A stretch of 64,000 nucleotides of DNA. Origin: Chloranthus sessilifolius (lineage: Eukaryota > Streptophyta > Magnoliopsida > Chloranthales > Chloranthaceae). Position numbers and translations under genes: made by a program. Under the pieces are notes generated by a model. That model was not told the origin of the DNA, searched no databases, and saw only the letters and a program-made list of their open reading frames with translations. Of this stretch, positions 11,601 through 22,159 are shown one piece after another; position 1 is the stretch's first letter; the number at the start of each line of letters is the position of its first letter. The stretch lies in the NCBI GenBank assembly GCA_021018995.1, contig CM037598.1, positions 74,418,671 to 74,482,670 on the forward strand, given 5' to 3'.

Positions 11601-12143
11601 GGTTGTTGCACAACAACTCTGCTGCTCTAGCTGTGTAGCTTAAAAGTATCCAGCAACAACAACTTGAATGGCTTCACTGTTGTAGCACACTGCTCTTGTG
11701 GGTTGCTCTGAAGCTACTAGGCAGTCTAAATGGCTGCATCAGCACTGTGTTAACTGCTGTCTTCTTTAATTCACTACAGCAGCAGTCCATAAGGTGGAAT
11801 GCATTAGTTGTGCAGTTTGACATGCTATTCTATTTATCCCACTGCAGCAGCACTGTGCTAACTCTAAGCTCCATCTCTCTCTCACAACAGGCCTCCAAAG
11901 GTTCCAAATCATGCTAAATTGCTCCCATGATGTGAACCACCATGGTGCCTTCACTGTGATTTATCTCAGCTCCACATCTTAACTCAAAATTAAGTCTTCT
12001 TGGCACAAAAAGGATGGATTGCAGCTTTAATCTTTGATATTCCTGTTATCTACAAAACACACTTAATCATCATTATTAATTGGCTTAGAGGGCTATTAAA
12101 GGTCAGGTTAAGGGGTGAAAAGGATACTTTTTAGAGCTTAACA

Positions 12144-12479
12144 CCATTCATGCATTATAATCATAACCATTTACAAAATTGGTAGAGCTTCACAACAGAA
12201 TATACAGCTAGACGATCTAATGATTCACAATCATTGACACACATAAAGGGCATAGATTGGTAATCATTCACATACCTAAATTATCTCATTTTCAATAGTT
12301 AAGATCTATTAAATCTCACATTCATAGTTACCACAAAATTCATAATTGTTTAAAACATAACCCCACACATTCAAAAGTAACCATTTTCTCTTCACAAAAT
12401 TCACGTGATTCAATTATCCAAAAATTTACAATGTTACATACCCCCAAAAATACTTCGCCCATAATAGCCTCTCGGCTAG
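12144..12479 (-). other. 3' untranslated region of chromovirus A (right part)
   Basis: AT-rich non-coding sequence resuming after insertion G and running to the C-terminal end of the extra ORF. No repeat or signal stands out. Confidence 0.5.
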
Positions 12480-13749
12480 TCCTCGTCGCCACCTAGGTGC
12501 GAGTCTACGCCATCACCCTCCGCTCCACCTGCTCCGGAGCTAGAAGCCTCCGGCACATATGCTCTAGCTACAGCCATGCGCTGGAGGTAGTCCGATGGGT
12601 AGCGTATCGCATGACGTCGCTGATCATCGCTTCGTGATAGTAGAGCTGACGTGTGTGTAGCTCGTTCTGTTGTTGTATCTGCTAGAGTGCGATGTCCTTA
12701 AGGTCCATCCGTCAAAATAACTCGACAGCAAAATCGGCACCACCATATGGAGGAATCGGTGGTTGTCCTTGGGCTTGATGTTGTGGCATCTAGTACTGAG
12801 TCGATTGGTCTGGTTCGACATGGGGTTGTTGGGGTGGTGGTTGTTGTTGTTGTTGTTGTTGAAGGACTTGTTGGGCGAGTTCTTTTGTCTATTGGCGCTG
12901 GACCTATTGGGTGAGTTCTTACTTAAACTCGTGAGGCTTACCTTCAGGTCCTCATATTTATACACTTCAAGGTTTTCGGTTATGCGCGGTTCTTTGGGTG
13001 ACATTAGGAATTTTTCTCCATTTTCATTAACATGGGTCTCTATCATGTAGGTAATCAATCGGGCGTATGGTAGCCTTTTTAGGGGATGTTGTTGTGAACC
13101 CTCCCTTGCATTGTTTCTGGCATACACCATGTCGTCCGCTACTACTGCAGGAGCAGAGAACCACTTCTCCTGGTAGGCCGAGTACAAGGCCTGCAGAAGT
13201 GCATCCCTCCTCTCTTGCTCATGCCCCATTGGGAACAATTTTTAAAAAAAAATGATGTCTAGTGTTCGCATGTGGGCTGACAACTGAACATGCTTTACCG
13301 ATATCCCTGACCCGGTCTTTCCACTAGTCATGTTGACAATAATTACTTCAAACAACACTTTACATGGGTTTAGTGGTTGCAATGGTCCACCCTCAACGTA
13401 TGTTGACAGGCATCCCATCACAATCGAGATATCATCGATGTCAAACCGAAATTCATAGCCGTCGATCTCGACCACAAACTCCGTTTGATCGGCATTCATT
13501 CTCATCTTTTGATAAAATAGGCGTACTACCCTAGGGAAATAGTGGGTATGAAATGGTCCTAGCAATGATTTTAGGTTTGCGACGGTTAGGTACTCAACCG
13601 TCGAATACACTACTATGTATCCCCCAATCGGTCTCAATCTTTCGAGAATTCCACGATTTCGTGGGTTTTTCCCTCACACTAGGTGGTTTACTCATTTTGG
13701 ATTTCTTAGGGGGTGGGGGTTTAGAAGCCGAGACCTTTTTCGGTCCCAT
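12480..13749 (-). pseudogene. Extra 3' ORF of chromovirus A (plant transposon-protein-like domain), frameshifted
   Basis: Starts with an ATG at 13749 (minus strand) and a basic, proline-rich N-terminus (MGPKKV...PPPPKKSK). It then shifts frame into a segment with FPRVVRLFYQ and MTSGKTGSG, followed by LPYARLI, a Ser/Asn-rich linker with a polyAsn run encoded by a GTT repeat (12842-12865), and a degenerate C-terminus. The homologous ORF of element E (41871-43418) has the same motifs in the same order: YPRLVRLFYQ, MTNGKTGSG, MPYARLI. From memory this resembles the putative plant transposon protein domain found beside plant LTR elements. Its role is unknown. It lies between integrase and the 3' LTR, where extra ORFs are known in some plant Ty3/gypsy elements. 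Several frameshifts show it is broken here. Confidence 0.7.
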
Positions 13750-13993
13750 TCGAGAATTTTACATGTAAAATTTTAAGAAATTTAGGTCTAAGGATAGATC
13801 TTTACCCCACTTTGCCGAAAATCATCAAAGAATCTTTGATGGTGGTGGAATCCAATGCAAATCTGAAGCGAAATCGTCATGGAATCAATGTGAAATAGGG
13901 TTTGGAAGGTTGGGACAATAAAACCCTAGCTCTCGAACTTCTTGAGCCTAAATTTTTTTAAGGAAGTGGGGCTCGCAACCCTTAAGTAGATCG

Positions 13994-14174
13994 ACATTCG
14001 CGCGAGCGACTTCTAATGTCGCGTGAGTGTCCTTCAGATGGCAAAAGCCCAAAATGACAGTCGTGCGAGCGACTGATAGGTCCAGTTCTCTTGTGTGACC
14101 TTTTGAAGTAGTCGCACAAGTGACTTAAAATCTCGCGTGCGCGAGTTTTGTTTCGAATCTCGTGTGCGTGAGTT
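13994..14174. repeat. GTCGC-palindrome array between pol and extra ORF of A
   Basis: Six or so units: AGTCGTGCGAGCGACT and TTCGCGCGAGCGACTT type, plus a variant with arms CTCGCG and CGCGAG around TG (14132-14145). The consensus matches the LTR array at 14-121 of the same element. In element E the same two positions hold a different palindrome. Confidence 0.8.
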
Positions 14175-14375
14175 TGGTCTACTTTTTGTTCCGATTCTTT
14201 TTCCTCGATTATCAGACCCTTTTTGTACTATACCTATACTCTTTAGCTAAGTGATTTTAGTACTATGTCTCTTTGCTCATACACATTTACCAATTCGGAA
14301 TAAGATCCTTGGAGAATGTTCAAACATGTTCCTACATTCTGATTGAGCTTACAATTCCAATTTCACTTAAAATTA

Positions 14376-14640
14376 TTAAAAAAGTTGTGGATACGCATCA
14401 CGGATATCTGATTCGCGTTCCCACGTGGCCTCTTCTGGTGTATGGTTCTTCCATTTCACAAGTACCAATGGAATACGTTTGATATGTAGGACCTGTTCTT
14501 TCTTATCTAAAATCTGCATGGGGTCTTCTCTAACAGTCAAATCTTCATAGAGCTCGACCGGTTGCTCATCAATGATGTGAGTTGGATCCTGTACATACTT
14601 CCTCAACATAGATACATGGAACACATCATATACTCTCTAA
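14376..14640 (-). pseudogene. Integrase C-terminus with chromodomain, chromovirus A
   Basis: An 82-residue open stretch begins FHVSMLRKYV, ends ATWERESDIRDAYPQLF, and contains ILDKKEQVLHIKRIPLVLVKWK. This is the C-terminal tail and chromodomain typical of plant chromoviruses, thought to direct integration to marked chromatin. It closely parallels 40442-40701 in element E. The upstream integrase portion is in other frames with stops, so no continuous polyprotein remains. Confidence 0.85.
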
Positions 14641-15790
14641 TTGTGGAGGTAGAGCAATCCTATACGCAGTCTCACCAACTTGACCCAAAAACATTGAATG
14701 GTCCAATGTAGCGCGGGCTGAGTTTTCCATGCTTCCAGAAGCGCATTACACCTTTCAAGGGTGAAATATTTTAGAATACATGGTCTCCAACCTGAAAGTC
14801 CACACTCGCCCGTTTCAAATCTGCATAACTCTCTTGTCTGCTTTGAGCAATTTTCGACCTCTCACGGATCCAACGTACTGCTTTGGTGGCATTCTCAAGA
14901 ATTTTTGGACCTAATATGAAATTTCTCCCGTTTCCTCCCAATTTAGGGGAGATTTACATCTTCACTCATACAATCCTTCATAGGGAGCCACACCAATGCT
15001 TGTTTGGTAGCTGTTGTTTATGCAAATTCTATCAGAGGTAAGTGCTGATCCCATGATCCTCTAAAATCAAGCATGCATCCTCTAAGCATGTCTTTGATAA
15101 TTTGATTTACTCGCTCAGTTTTTCCATCAGTCTATAGATGGAATGCTGAACTGAAGTCTAATCTTGATCCCATCCCTTCTTGGAGTTTCTGCCAAAATCA
15201 TGACATATACAATGGATCATGATCAGAATCTATACTCATCGGAATGCCGTGCAATCTAACGATCTCCTTCAAATACATCTCGCCAAGTCTACTCGCTGTA
15301 TACTAGGTGTTGTAAGGTAAGAAATGGGCAGACATAGTTAGCTTGTCCACTACAACCCATATTGCATTGTTTCCTTTCGTCGTCTTTGGCAGTCCCAAAA
15401 TAAAATCCATGGAAATAGACTCCCACTTCCACTCTGGTATTGGTAAAGGTTGTAATAATCCTGATGGATGACGGTGATCCACCTTCACCCGCTGACATAT
15501 TAAGCACCTTGAAACGTATTCAGCAACATCCTTCTTCAAACCCGTTCACCACAAATTCTTCTTGAGATCTTGGTACATCTTAGTACCACCTGGGTGAAAC
15601 GCATACTTGGACTTGTGCGCTTCGTCTAGCATTTTATGTCGTAGATCAGCATCGGTCGATATACAGAGGCGTCCTTTGAATAACAACGATCCATCCTCCC
15701 TGATGGAGAACTCTGGTCTAGTACCTTCTACTACACCTTGTCTGATCTTTACCAGTTCCTCTTCTTTCATCTGTAACTCATACACACCAT
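14641..15790 (-). pseudogene. Integrase of chromovirus A, multiply broken
   Basis: Zinc-binding N-terminal HHCC region is visible: HKSKYAFHPGGTKMYQDLKK in the 15546-15785 segment, then CLICQRVKVDHRHPSGLL in the next. After it comes the first catalytic Asp context SMDFILGLPK (15303-15539). The rest of the catalytic core towards 14640 is recognisable only as short frame-shifted pieces. Several stops and frameshifts separate the parts. This is the enzyme that would join the element's cDNA to host DNA; here it cannot be made. Confidence 0.8.
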
Positions 15791-16145
15791 CATACTTGGT
15801 TGATCGGACAACTATATTTGCTATTAGGGCTCCTGACTATTTCACTTCTATTCTTGCATCATATAGTGACACGTCTTCCAACAATATCCATCGATGTAAT
15901 CCCATGATCAGGCTTGCTAATTGCGCTGAATTCTTCTGACTCAATACATCTGCCACTACATTTGCTTTGCCTGGGTGATATGAAATAGAGCAATCATAAT
16001 CTTTGAGAAATTTGATCCATCTTCATTGTCGCATATTCAAATCTTTGTGTGAACAAATATTTGAGGCTCTTATGATCAGCAAAAATCTCAAAGGTCTCTC
16101 CGTATAGGTAGTGTCTCCATATCTTGAGTGCAAAAATTACCGCGG
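15791..16145 (-). pseudogene. RNase H region of chromovirus A
   Basis: One frame near 16030-16150 reads [20 protein letters not shown] followed by an [16 protein letters not shown] motif, typical of the Ty3/gypsy RNase H that removes template RNA. Frameshifts follow. It lies directly after RT in element order. Confidence 0.7.
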
Positions 16146-17342
16146 CTAGCTCGAGGTCATGTGTAGGATAATTCTTTTCATGGTTCTTGAGTTGTCTTGA
16201 TCCATAGGCAATGACCTTCTGGTCAGATTTAGCACACAGCTCAACCCGCTATATAACGCATCACTAAATACAACAAACCCTCGAGTGCCAGTTGGAATAG
16301 CAAGTACTGGTGCAGAGGTAAGCCTTCTCTTAAGTTTTTGAAAACTTTTCTTACATGATTTGGTCCATTCAAATTTTGCATTTTTCCTTGTAAGTTGCGT
16401 AAGTGGCTCTGAAAGCTTATAAAACCCCTCTACAAACCGTCTATAGTAACCGGCTAAACCCAAAAAACTTCTCACTTCTGTGACCGTCTTCGACTGTTCC
16501 CATTGTACCATAGCCTTTATCTTAGCTGGATCTACCTTGACACTTGCTTCAGATTCAATGTGCCCTAAGAAGCTCACTTTCTCTTGCCAGAATTCACACT
16601 TGCTAAGGTTTGCATACAGTTGGTGTTCCCTTAGTGTCTGCAAGGCAATTCGTAAATGTTGTTCGTGCTCTTGCTTTGTCCTTGAGTAGATCAGGATGGC
16701 ATCTACAAACACTACCACACACGTGAAGATATGACTTGAACACTCTATTCATGAGGTCCATAAATGAAGCTGGCGCGCTGGTAAACCCGAACGACATCAC
16801 TAAGAACTCATAATGCCCATATCTGGTTTTGAATGCTGTCTTTTGAATATCTTCTGCCTTGACTTTCAACTGGTGGTAACTGGATCTCAAGTCAATCTTT
16901 GAAAAGAATCTTGCACCATGTAGTTGATAAAAAAGATCATCGATCCTAGGGAGCGGATATCATTTTTTGATTGTCAATTTATTCAACTAACGATAGTTGA
17001 TGCATAGTCTCATCAACCCATCATTCTTCTTGACAAATTAGACCGGTACCCCTCAAGGTGACACACTTGGCCTTACGACCCCCGATCCAAAAGTTTCTAT
17101 AGTTGTTCTTTCAACTCTTTCAACTTTGCTAGAGCCATCTGATAAGGCGCTTTCGACACTGGCTCTGTACCTGGAGCTAAGTCAATGGCAAACTTCACTT
17201 CTCGATCTAGTGGTAATCCTGGCAATTCTTCAGAAAACACCTTAGGATACTCACAAACTACCAGAATCTTAGTAATGTCATTCTTCTCAACTCGGTGTTC
17301 CTTCAAGAATGCCAAATAGCCGCTGCACCCATTTCTCATCAT
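16146..17342 (-). pseudogene. Reverse transcriptase of chromovirus A, active site altered
   Basis: Order on the minus strand: N-terminal RT segment (17097-17342, with LPPGLPLDREVKF-like ELPGLPLDREVKFAIDL and APYQMA), palm segment (16603-16890, [18 protein letters not shown], then [15 protein letters not shown]), and a 190-residue segment (16146-16718) covering [10 protein letters not shown] through thumb, connection and start of RNase H ([22 protein letters not shown]). The conserved FxDD core is FVDA here, so one catalytic aspartate is missing. Frameshifts separate the segments. Confidence 0.85.
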
Positions 17343-17441
17343 GCGCTCTACTCATACCACGGAGATGAACGGTGCAACATTAGCTTTGTCATCGATAAAT
17401 CAGAGTGATTTCTCCTTTGGGGGATGGAAGATAATAACTTT

Positions 17442-17760
17442 TCATAGGTAATCGACGCTTGCATGGTAAGCGGATAGCCAATTCATGCCAAGGATTATTC
17501 CGAATCCTTGCATATCTAATAAAATGAGATCTGCCACTGTCTCGCAATCGTCAACTCGCACGATGATCGATTGGCAGAATGTACCGGTGTTCATTGAATT
17601 TCTCGTGAGAATCGATACCGTCAAAATAAAATCCAATGATTCGGGAATGATTTTCAATTTTCTCACAAATCGAGGAGTTATGAAGGAGTGAGTAGACCCT
17701 GGGTCTGTCAAGACTTGTGCCTCGTAACAATAATCATCATCCCTTCATATAGTTGTAGTG
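17442..17760 (-). pseudogene. Aspartic protease of chromovirus A
   Basis: Segment with TDPGSTHSFI, where intact relatives have a DSG triad, followed by an ILGMNWLSAYHASVD flap/C-terminal motif about 65 residues later. The Asp remains but the following Ser is Pro. The segment lies between gag and RT in standard order. It would release mature Gag and Pol proteins in an active element. Confidence 0.8.
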
Positions 17761-17989
17761 TACCTACGTTATGTAACTAATGATTAGTTATGCGCGATAA
17801 AATTTTACACCCAACATGATTAGGAATTAAATAGAATCCAATACTCGATGTAAGTAGGACTTAAAATATATTTATCTCCATGCACCTTCTTCATCTAAAA
17901 GAAAAATTTTAATGGACTTATTAACAATTGATAGGAAATTTCACCTTGGATTATTTCATTATTTGTTTGGGTATCCTGAGCATTGACCA

Positions 17990-18923
17990 CGTATGCACGT
18001 CCTTGAATCGTAGGCCTTGTGGTTCTTATAGGTCATGGTGTATTCGTTGAAGTAGTTTTTCCTTTTCTCAGCTTAGGGTAGTCTTTGATCATGTGCCCCA
18101 TTTTTCCACATTTGAAGCACCCCCCCGTGCTTTGTCTACAATTAGAGGTCTTGTGAGACTTACCACATCTGGCACACGTCTCAGCTATTGTGGACGAAGC
18201 TGCTCTTGAGAAGCCTTGGGTAACTAATACCCCTGTAGTGTCGTAGGGCCCTCAACACAAAGAGGTCTCACCGGTGTAGACATAGGTGGCCTAGAGTAGA
18301 CTGCTTAAATTGGTTGCCACATAACTGGTGCTACGAATCGTGGCTTTTTGTTCACCGGCTCGTAGTTACCAAAATTTCCCTAACTTGTCTTTCCTTACGT
18401 CTGTTGATATCTTCTTCTAAACATCTCGTCTATATCCTTTTCTATGATAAGGACCTTGCTCATTACCTTGCCACAAGTTTTCAACTAAAAAGCTGAAATC
18501 CTATCGTGAACATTCAGCCTTAAGCTGCGTTGAAATCTCTTGGCCTTCATCAGATCCGTGGCCATGTACGCTGGAGATAATCTCGCAAGTCGCATAAATT
18601 CTATCCCATACTCTCTAACCGTCATCTTCCCTTATTTCAATTGAAGAAAATCTACTTGATTTCGTACAACCTTAGGGAAGCATTGCTTGTTGAACTCTTC
18701 CACAAACTCCCCCCAGGTCCACAACATACCTGGAGTAGCTTGCTCCCTTGTCCCCGATACTGATTTCTACCATGGGCTTGCTTCTCCATCTAGCATAGAC
18801 GCTACCCATCTGACTCTTTCGTCTTCAGTGCAAGCAAGTACACTGAATATTTTCTCCATCTCACTGAGCTAGTTCTTAGCTTCCATTGGGTCAGCTTGCC
18901 CTGAAAAATTTGGAGGACGCATC
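17990..18923 (-). pseudogene. Gag (C-terminal part) of chromovirus A, truncated by LTR B
   Basis: Begins abruptly at the junction with MRPPNFSGQADPMEAKN, a typical chromovirus gag motif. The capsid-like part continues with stops and frameshifts. A zinc-knuckle pair lies near 18060-18180 (CARCGKSH, CFKCGKMGHMIKDY); the final Cys of the second CCHC is Tyr. Gag coats the RNA and forms the particle. The N-terminus, leader and 5' LTR of A are not present to the right of the junction, so this is a truncation or a large nested insertion whose other side is not in the window. Confidence 0.75.
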
Positions 18924-19045
18924 TGTAGGCACCCCCATTTTGTCCTCTAGGAGTATATAAGTTTGTTCGGTCAACCTTTGACCTTGACTGTGACTCTTCG
19001 GAAAGGACTTACCTTCTTTGAGAGTTTTAAAACCCTAATGTAGGA

Positions 19046-19265
19046 TCATATGCTGAAACAATAGTATATGACTGAACGCAGACTGAAGCAATAGCTCTGT
19101 GGCTCAGATCCTATAAAGGAGGGGATCATATGCTGAAACAATAGTATATGGCTGAACATCGACTGAAATAATAGCTCTGTGGCTCAGACCCCATAACCCT
19201 AGGGGCGGGAACTATATATTGAAACAATAGTATATAGCCGAAACATAGGCTGAAATAATAATCTC
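19046..19265. repeat. Hairpin array in LTR B
   Basis: Five or six units centred on CTGAAACAATAG or CTGAAATAATAG with short inverted flanks (e.g. CATAT...ATATG, CAGA...TCTG). Reverse complement of the array in LTR C at 22160-22640, as expected from opposite orientation. Confidence 0.7.
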
Positions 19266-19424
19266 CCGTCTCGGACCTGACCCAGACCCGGGACAACCCC
19301 GAATTACACGCACTAAACCATGCACGCAATTTGATTGAATGCCACACCACCAGTACTCAATAAGTCCTCGTCAGACCAAACTTCCCTTCCCTTTGATCGA
19401 CTTGAGACCCGATCGTGCACCCTA

Positions 19425-19800
19425 ACTAGAGCGCATAATCGATTACACGCCCAAACGCTGGCGTGAAATTGGTCTATTTCAGACCTGGTCTCTAACTCCC
19501 TAGACCGCCAAAACTCCATGATTAAATGCAGTTAGTATGACATTTAATCAGATTGTGCACGCCCCACTCGGCGCACAATTAGTCTAATAAGAATAGGACT
19601 GGGACATCCCCGCTGAGCCAGTCACTCGGTCACTCACTGAGTTGGTCATCGATTCAAAGTGGTTAAGCGCCTGATATCATTGAGTCGGTCATTGACTCAA
19701 AGTGGTTAAGCGCCTGATACAGGGTACATAATTCAATTAAGCACCCTGGATAGGGCGCGTAATTGAAGATGACCGACTAGTTAAGCGCACCCTACAGGTT
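19425..19800. repeat. GCGC/AATT palindrome cluster in LTR B
   Basis: Includes 19431-19450, GCGCATAATCGATTACACGC, a near-palindrome around AATCGATT, and several half or degraded units (GCGCACAATTAG, GCGCGTAATTG, GCGTAATTAG). A direct repeat of the phrase CAAAGTGGTTAAGCGCCTGA is also present (19657, 19698). Confidence 0.6.
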
Positions 19801-19817
19801 GCGTAATTAGTAAAATA

Positions 19818-19829
19818 CCTATAAATAGA
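19818..19829 (+). promoter_or_regulatory. TATA box of LTR B
   Basis: CCTATAAATAGA lies just after the palindrome cluster, where U3 should end. Equivalent boxes are present in C (minus), D (minus) and F (plus). Confidence 0.6.
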
Positions 19830-20340
19830 CCTCCCTACCCTGATCCAAAGAGACACACACAGAACAACAACGACTTCGAGATTCGAGTTTTGAGTTTCGA
19901 GCTCTTTACCCCTAACCATAGGACTTCGAGATTCCTCTCTGCAGCCCCGACCTTAGGTATAATTTTCCTTCTAGTTTTCAATTTTAGTTCTAATTTTTAG
20001 TTCTTAGTCCTTCGATATTAGGTTTTAGCTATTGGTTTTAATTTTCAGCCTTAGACCATAACTCTGTTGGTACGCACTTTTCTGGATTCCTTTCGGTCCC
20101 CGAAAAGAGTGGCCCAATTCTGTCCAAGTGGATTCTAGTAATGTGGCATTTGGAATGTTAGAAGTAAAAAAAAGGAGGGTTTTCTAAGAAGATTCCTAGT
20201 TTTTTGCGATCGCCAATTGCAGATATTTAACGACGCTGCAATACATCTATGATTACGCTTTAGAGCGGGTGTGGGCTACTTTTATACTGAATTGTCCGCC
20301 TGCGAATGTCAGCAGTTATGACTCTTCCTTATAATTTAGT

Positions 20341-20930
20341 TAGTTCAGTTTTCCTTTTCTTTCCTGTTATTATTATAATTCGGATTGGTTCAGATTCCCT
20401 AATTCTATTGTGGGTCTAGTGGTGTAGGTTTATTATGGTGATTTAATCTAATATTATGATTCTATTAGGAGTCTACTTAATTAAGTTTCCTAATCCTACT
20501 ATAAGTCCAATTGATATCAATCTCCTGACTGTACTAGGAATGCAAGCATGTAAGTTCTGATAAAAACTCTAATTAAATCAAGTATGCTGATCGTACTAGA
20601 TTTCTAAATAAAATAAGTATACTAGTCCTACTGCAATTCTAATTGAAATAGAGAACTAATTTTACTATGACTCTAATTTAAGCAAGGAATTAATTTTATT
20701 AAAATCTAATTAAAACAAATAAACTAATTTTATTAAGAAAAACTAATTAAAACAAATAAACTAACTATACTAAAAATCTAATTAAAATAAAGGAACTAAT
20801 TAGATTAGAATTAGAATCAGATCAATTATTCTAAGGATCTAATCAAAATAATGCATGTAAATTAATTATACTAAGAATCTAAGAAATTTATGGACTTGAT
20901 TTTCTAATCCTAATTAAAGCAATAAAATAA
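20341..20930. other. AT-rich stretch between LTRs B and C
   Basis: Repeated phrases such as CTAATTAAAACAAATAAACTA and TTTATTAAGAA, with no ORF or signal recognised. It probably contains the ends (U5) of one or both inverted LTRs. Confidence 0.4.
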
Positions 20931-21687
20931 TCCTAAAAAAAAAGGTTTTGGGCTTGCTATGCTAAGGAGGATTGGCGTCATTCCCGAGTACCCTCCGTAA
21001 GCTCCCTTGGGCAAATTGGGTGGCTGAGGTTAATAATAAATTGGAATTTTGGATTAAAAAGAGTATTTTTAGATTTTCAGAGTCATTTTTGGGATTATAA
21101 TTAAGAATTAAATAATGAAATTAGGACTGTAAAAGACTAAATTAATATTTGAGTTTTTAGAAATATTAAACTAATGGATTAAAATTAGAATTTAAAATTT
21201 TAAGGACTGAATTCGGGTCCGAAATCAGAAAAATCAGGCCGTATGATTAAGGACTGGTTCTAGAAACTATGAACTAGAACCACAGATTAATGATAGGACT
21301 GAAGATTAAGATTTTAGAATAGAATTGAGTCTATGGTTGGTGGATTGGGCCGTCAGATTAAGGACTGGTTTTAGAAACGAAGAACTAGAACCAGAGATAA
21401 AAATTACGGTCCGAAAAAGGGTGCGGTGCTATGGTCTAAGACTAAACTTTATTAATAATTTAAAATTAAGAAAATCCTAAGTCTAAGGACTAAGAACTAC
21501 GATCGAAAATTAAAAAATTACCTAAGGTGTAGGCTGCGGAGAGAAATCCCGAAGATTCGAAGTTTGAATCTCGAAATCATGGCTAGATTGCTTTATGGGT
21601 TCGTCCTCAGAGTTCTTTGGTTTCAAAATCCTAAAAAATTCCGTTCTATCTTGTTGTGTTCTCCCTGTGGATTGAAATTAAAAAAAT

Positions 21688-21697
21688 CTTTTATAGG
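21688..21697 (-). promoter_or_regulatory. TATA-like box of LTR C
   Basis: Minus-strand CCTATAAAAG just beyond the GCGC palindrome cluster, matching the layout in LTR B. Confidence 0.45.
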
Positions 21698-22083
21698 TTT
21701 TTCTTCAATTACGTGCCATTTTTCAGGCATTTAATCGAATTACGCACTGATTTCCAGATGCTTAATCGCTTTGAGTCAGTCACCAACTCAGTTAGCAACC
21801 GGCTAACTTGCTCAGCGAGTTTTCTAGTCTTAATCACATTATAACTAATTGTTCACCCAGTGTGGAGTGCGCAATTTGATTAAGCATCTCATTCGAAGCG
21901 CTTGATCGAGGAAGCTTAGGGGTCAAGGACGGTAAGACTAGGTCGGGCGTAGGCCAATTGCGCGCCGGTGGTGAGGCGTTCAATCTGATCGCGCGTGCCA
22001 TGTCAGGCATGTGATCGAGTCTCGAGGTGGTCTGAGAAAAGAAGGCTGGTCTGAAAAGGGGATTGATTGCATGTTTGTGGTTC

Positions 22084-22106
22084 TGCGTGCAATCGAATTG
22101 CACGCA
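22084..22106. repeat. 10+3+10 palindrome in LTR C
   Basis: Arm TGCGTGCAAT, centre CGA, then an exact inverted arm. It is the best preserved member of the GCGC/AATT palindrome group that spreads over 21700-22140. Confidence 0.85.
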
Positions 22107-22159
22107 TGGTTTTGGGCACGTAATCCGGGGCTGTCCGGGTCTGGGTCGGGTCTTAAATG

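Larger units (their letters stand above)
1387..12143 (-). mobile_element. Composite non-autonomous LTR retrotransposon G (three LTRs)
   Basis: Three related LTR copies (about 1387-5100, 5195-7750, 9378-12143) stand in the same orientation. They are separated by a short linker and by a 1.6-kb internal region without meaningful ORFs. Minus-strand LTR ends read TGTTAAG...CCAACA. The flanks are CTATT (1382-1386) and CCATT (12144-12148), a plausible 5-bp target duplication with one mismatch. A PBS-like site next to 9378 fixes minus orientation. With no gag or pol, it resembles a LARD-type element mobilised in trans. The three-LTR form suggests unequal recombination between copies. It is inserted in the 3' region of chromovirus A. 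Confidence 0.75.
9378..12143 (-). mobile_element. LTR3 (5' LTR) of composite G
   Basis: Starts TGTTGGTTTATGG and ends GAGCTTAACA on the plus strand, 2.77 kb. Closely matches LTR1 over its first 2.6 kb, including palindrome units (9919-9962, 10031-10070, 10428-10470), TATA-like box (10897-10906), TCGCGAG cluster (11105-11600) and a CTG/CAG-rich block (11600-11880). The adjacent CCATT may be the target duplication. Confidence 0.75.
18924..20340 (+). mobile_element. Tat-like LTR B
   Basis: Starts TGTAGGCACCCCC and matches, in opposite orientation, the LTR that ends at 22749. Shared parts include the opening, the phrase GTTCGGTCAACCTTTGACC, a hairpin array, GCGC palindromes, a TATA box and a downstream block ending in CTTAGACCATA. 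It directly abuts the gag of A with GCATC before the TG. The right end is uncertain: the sequence becomes AT-rich after about 20340 with no clear PBS. No coding region follows. Confidence 0.7.

Noticed and set aside
12480-13749. Extra ORF of A considered as an env-like gene
   Set aside because: No signal peptide or membrane segment; instead shares motifs with the plant transposon-protein-like ORF of E.
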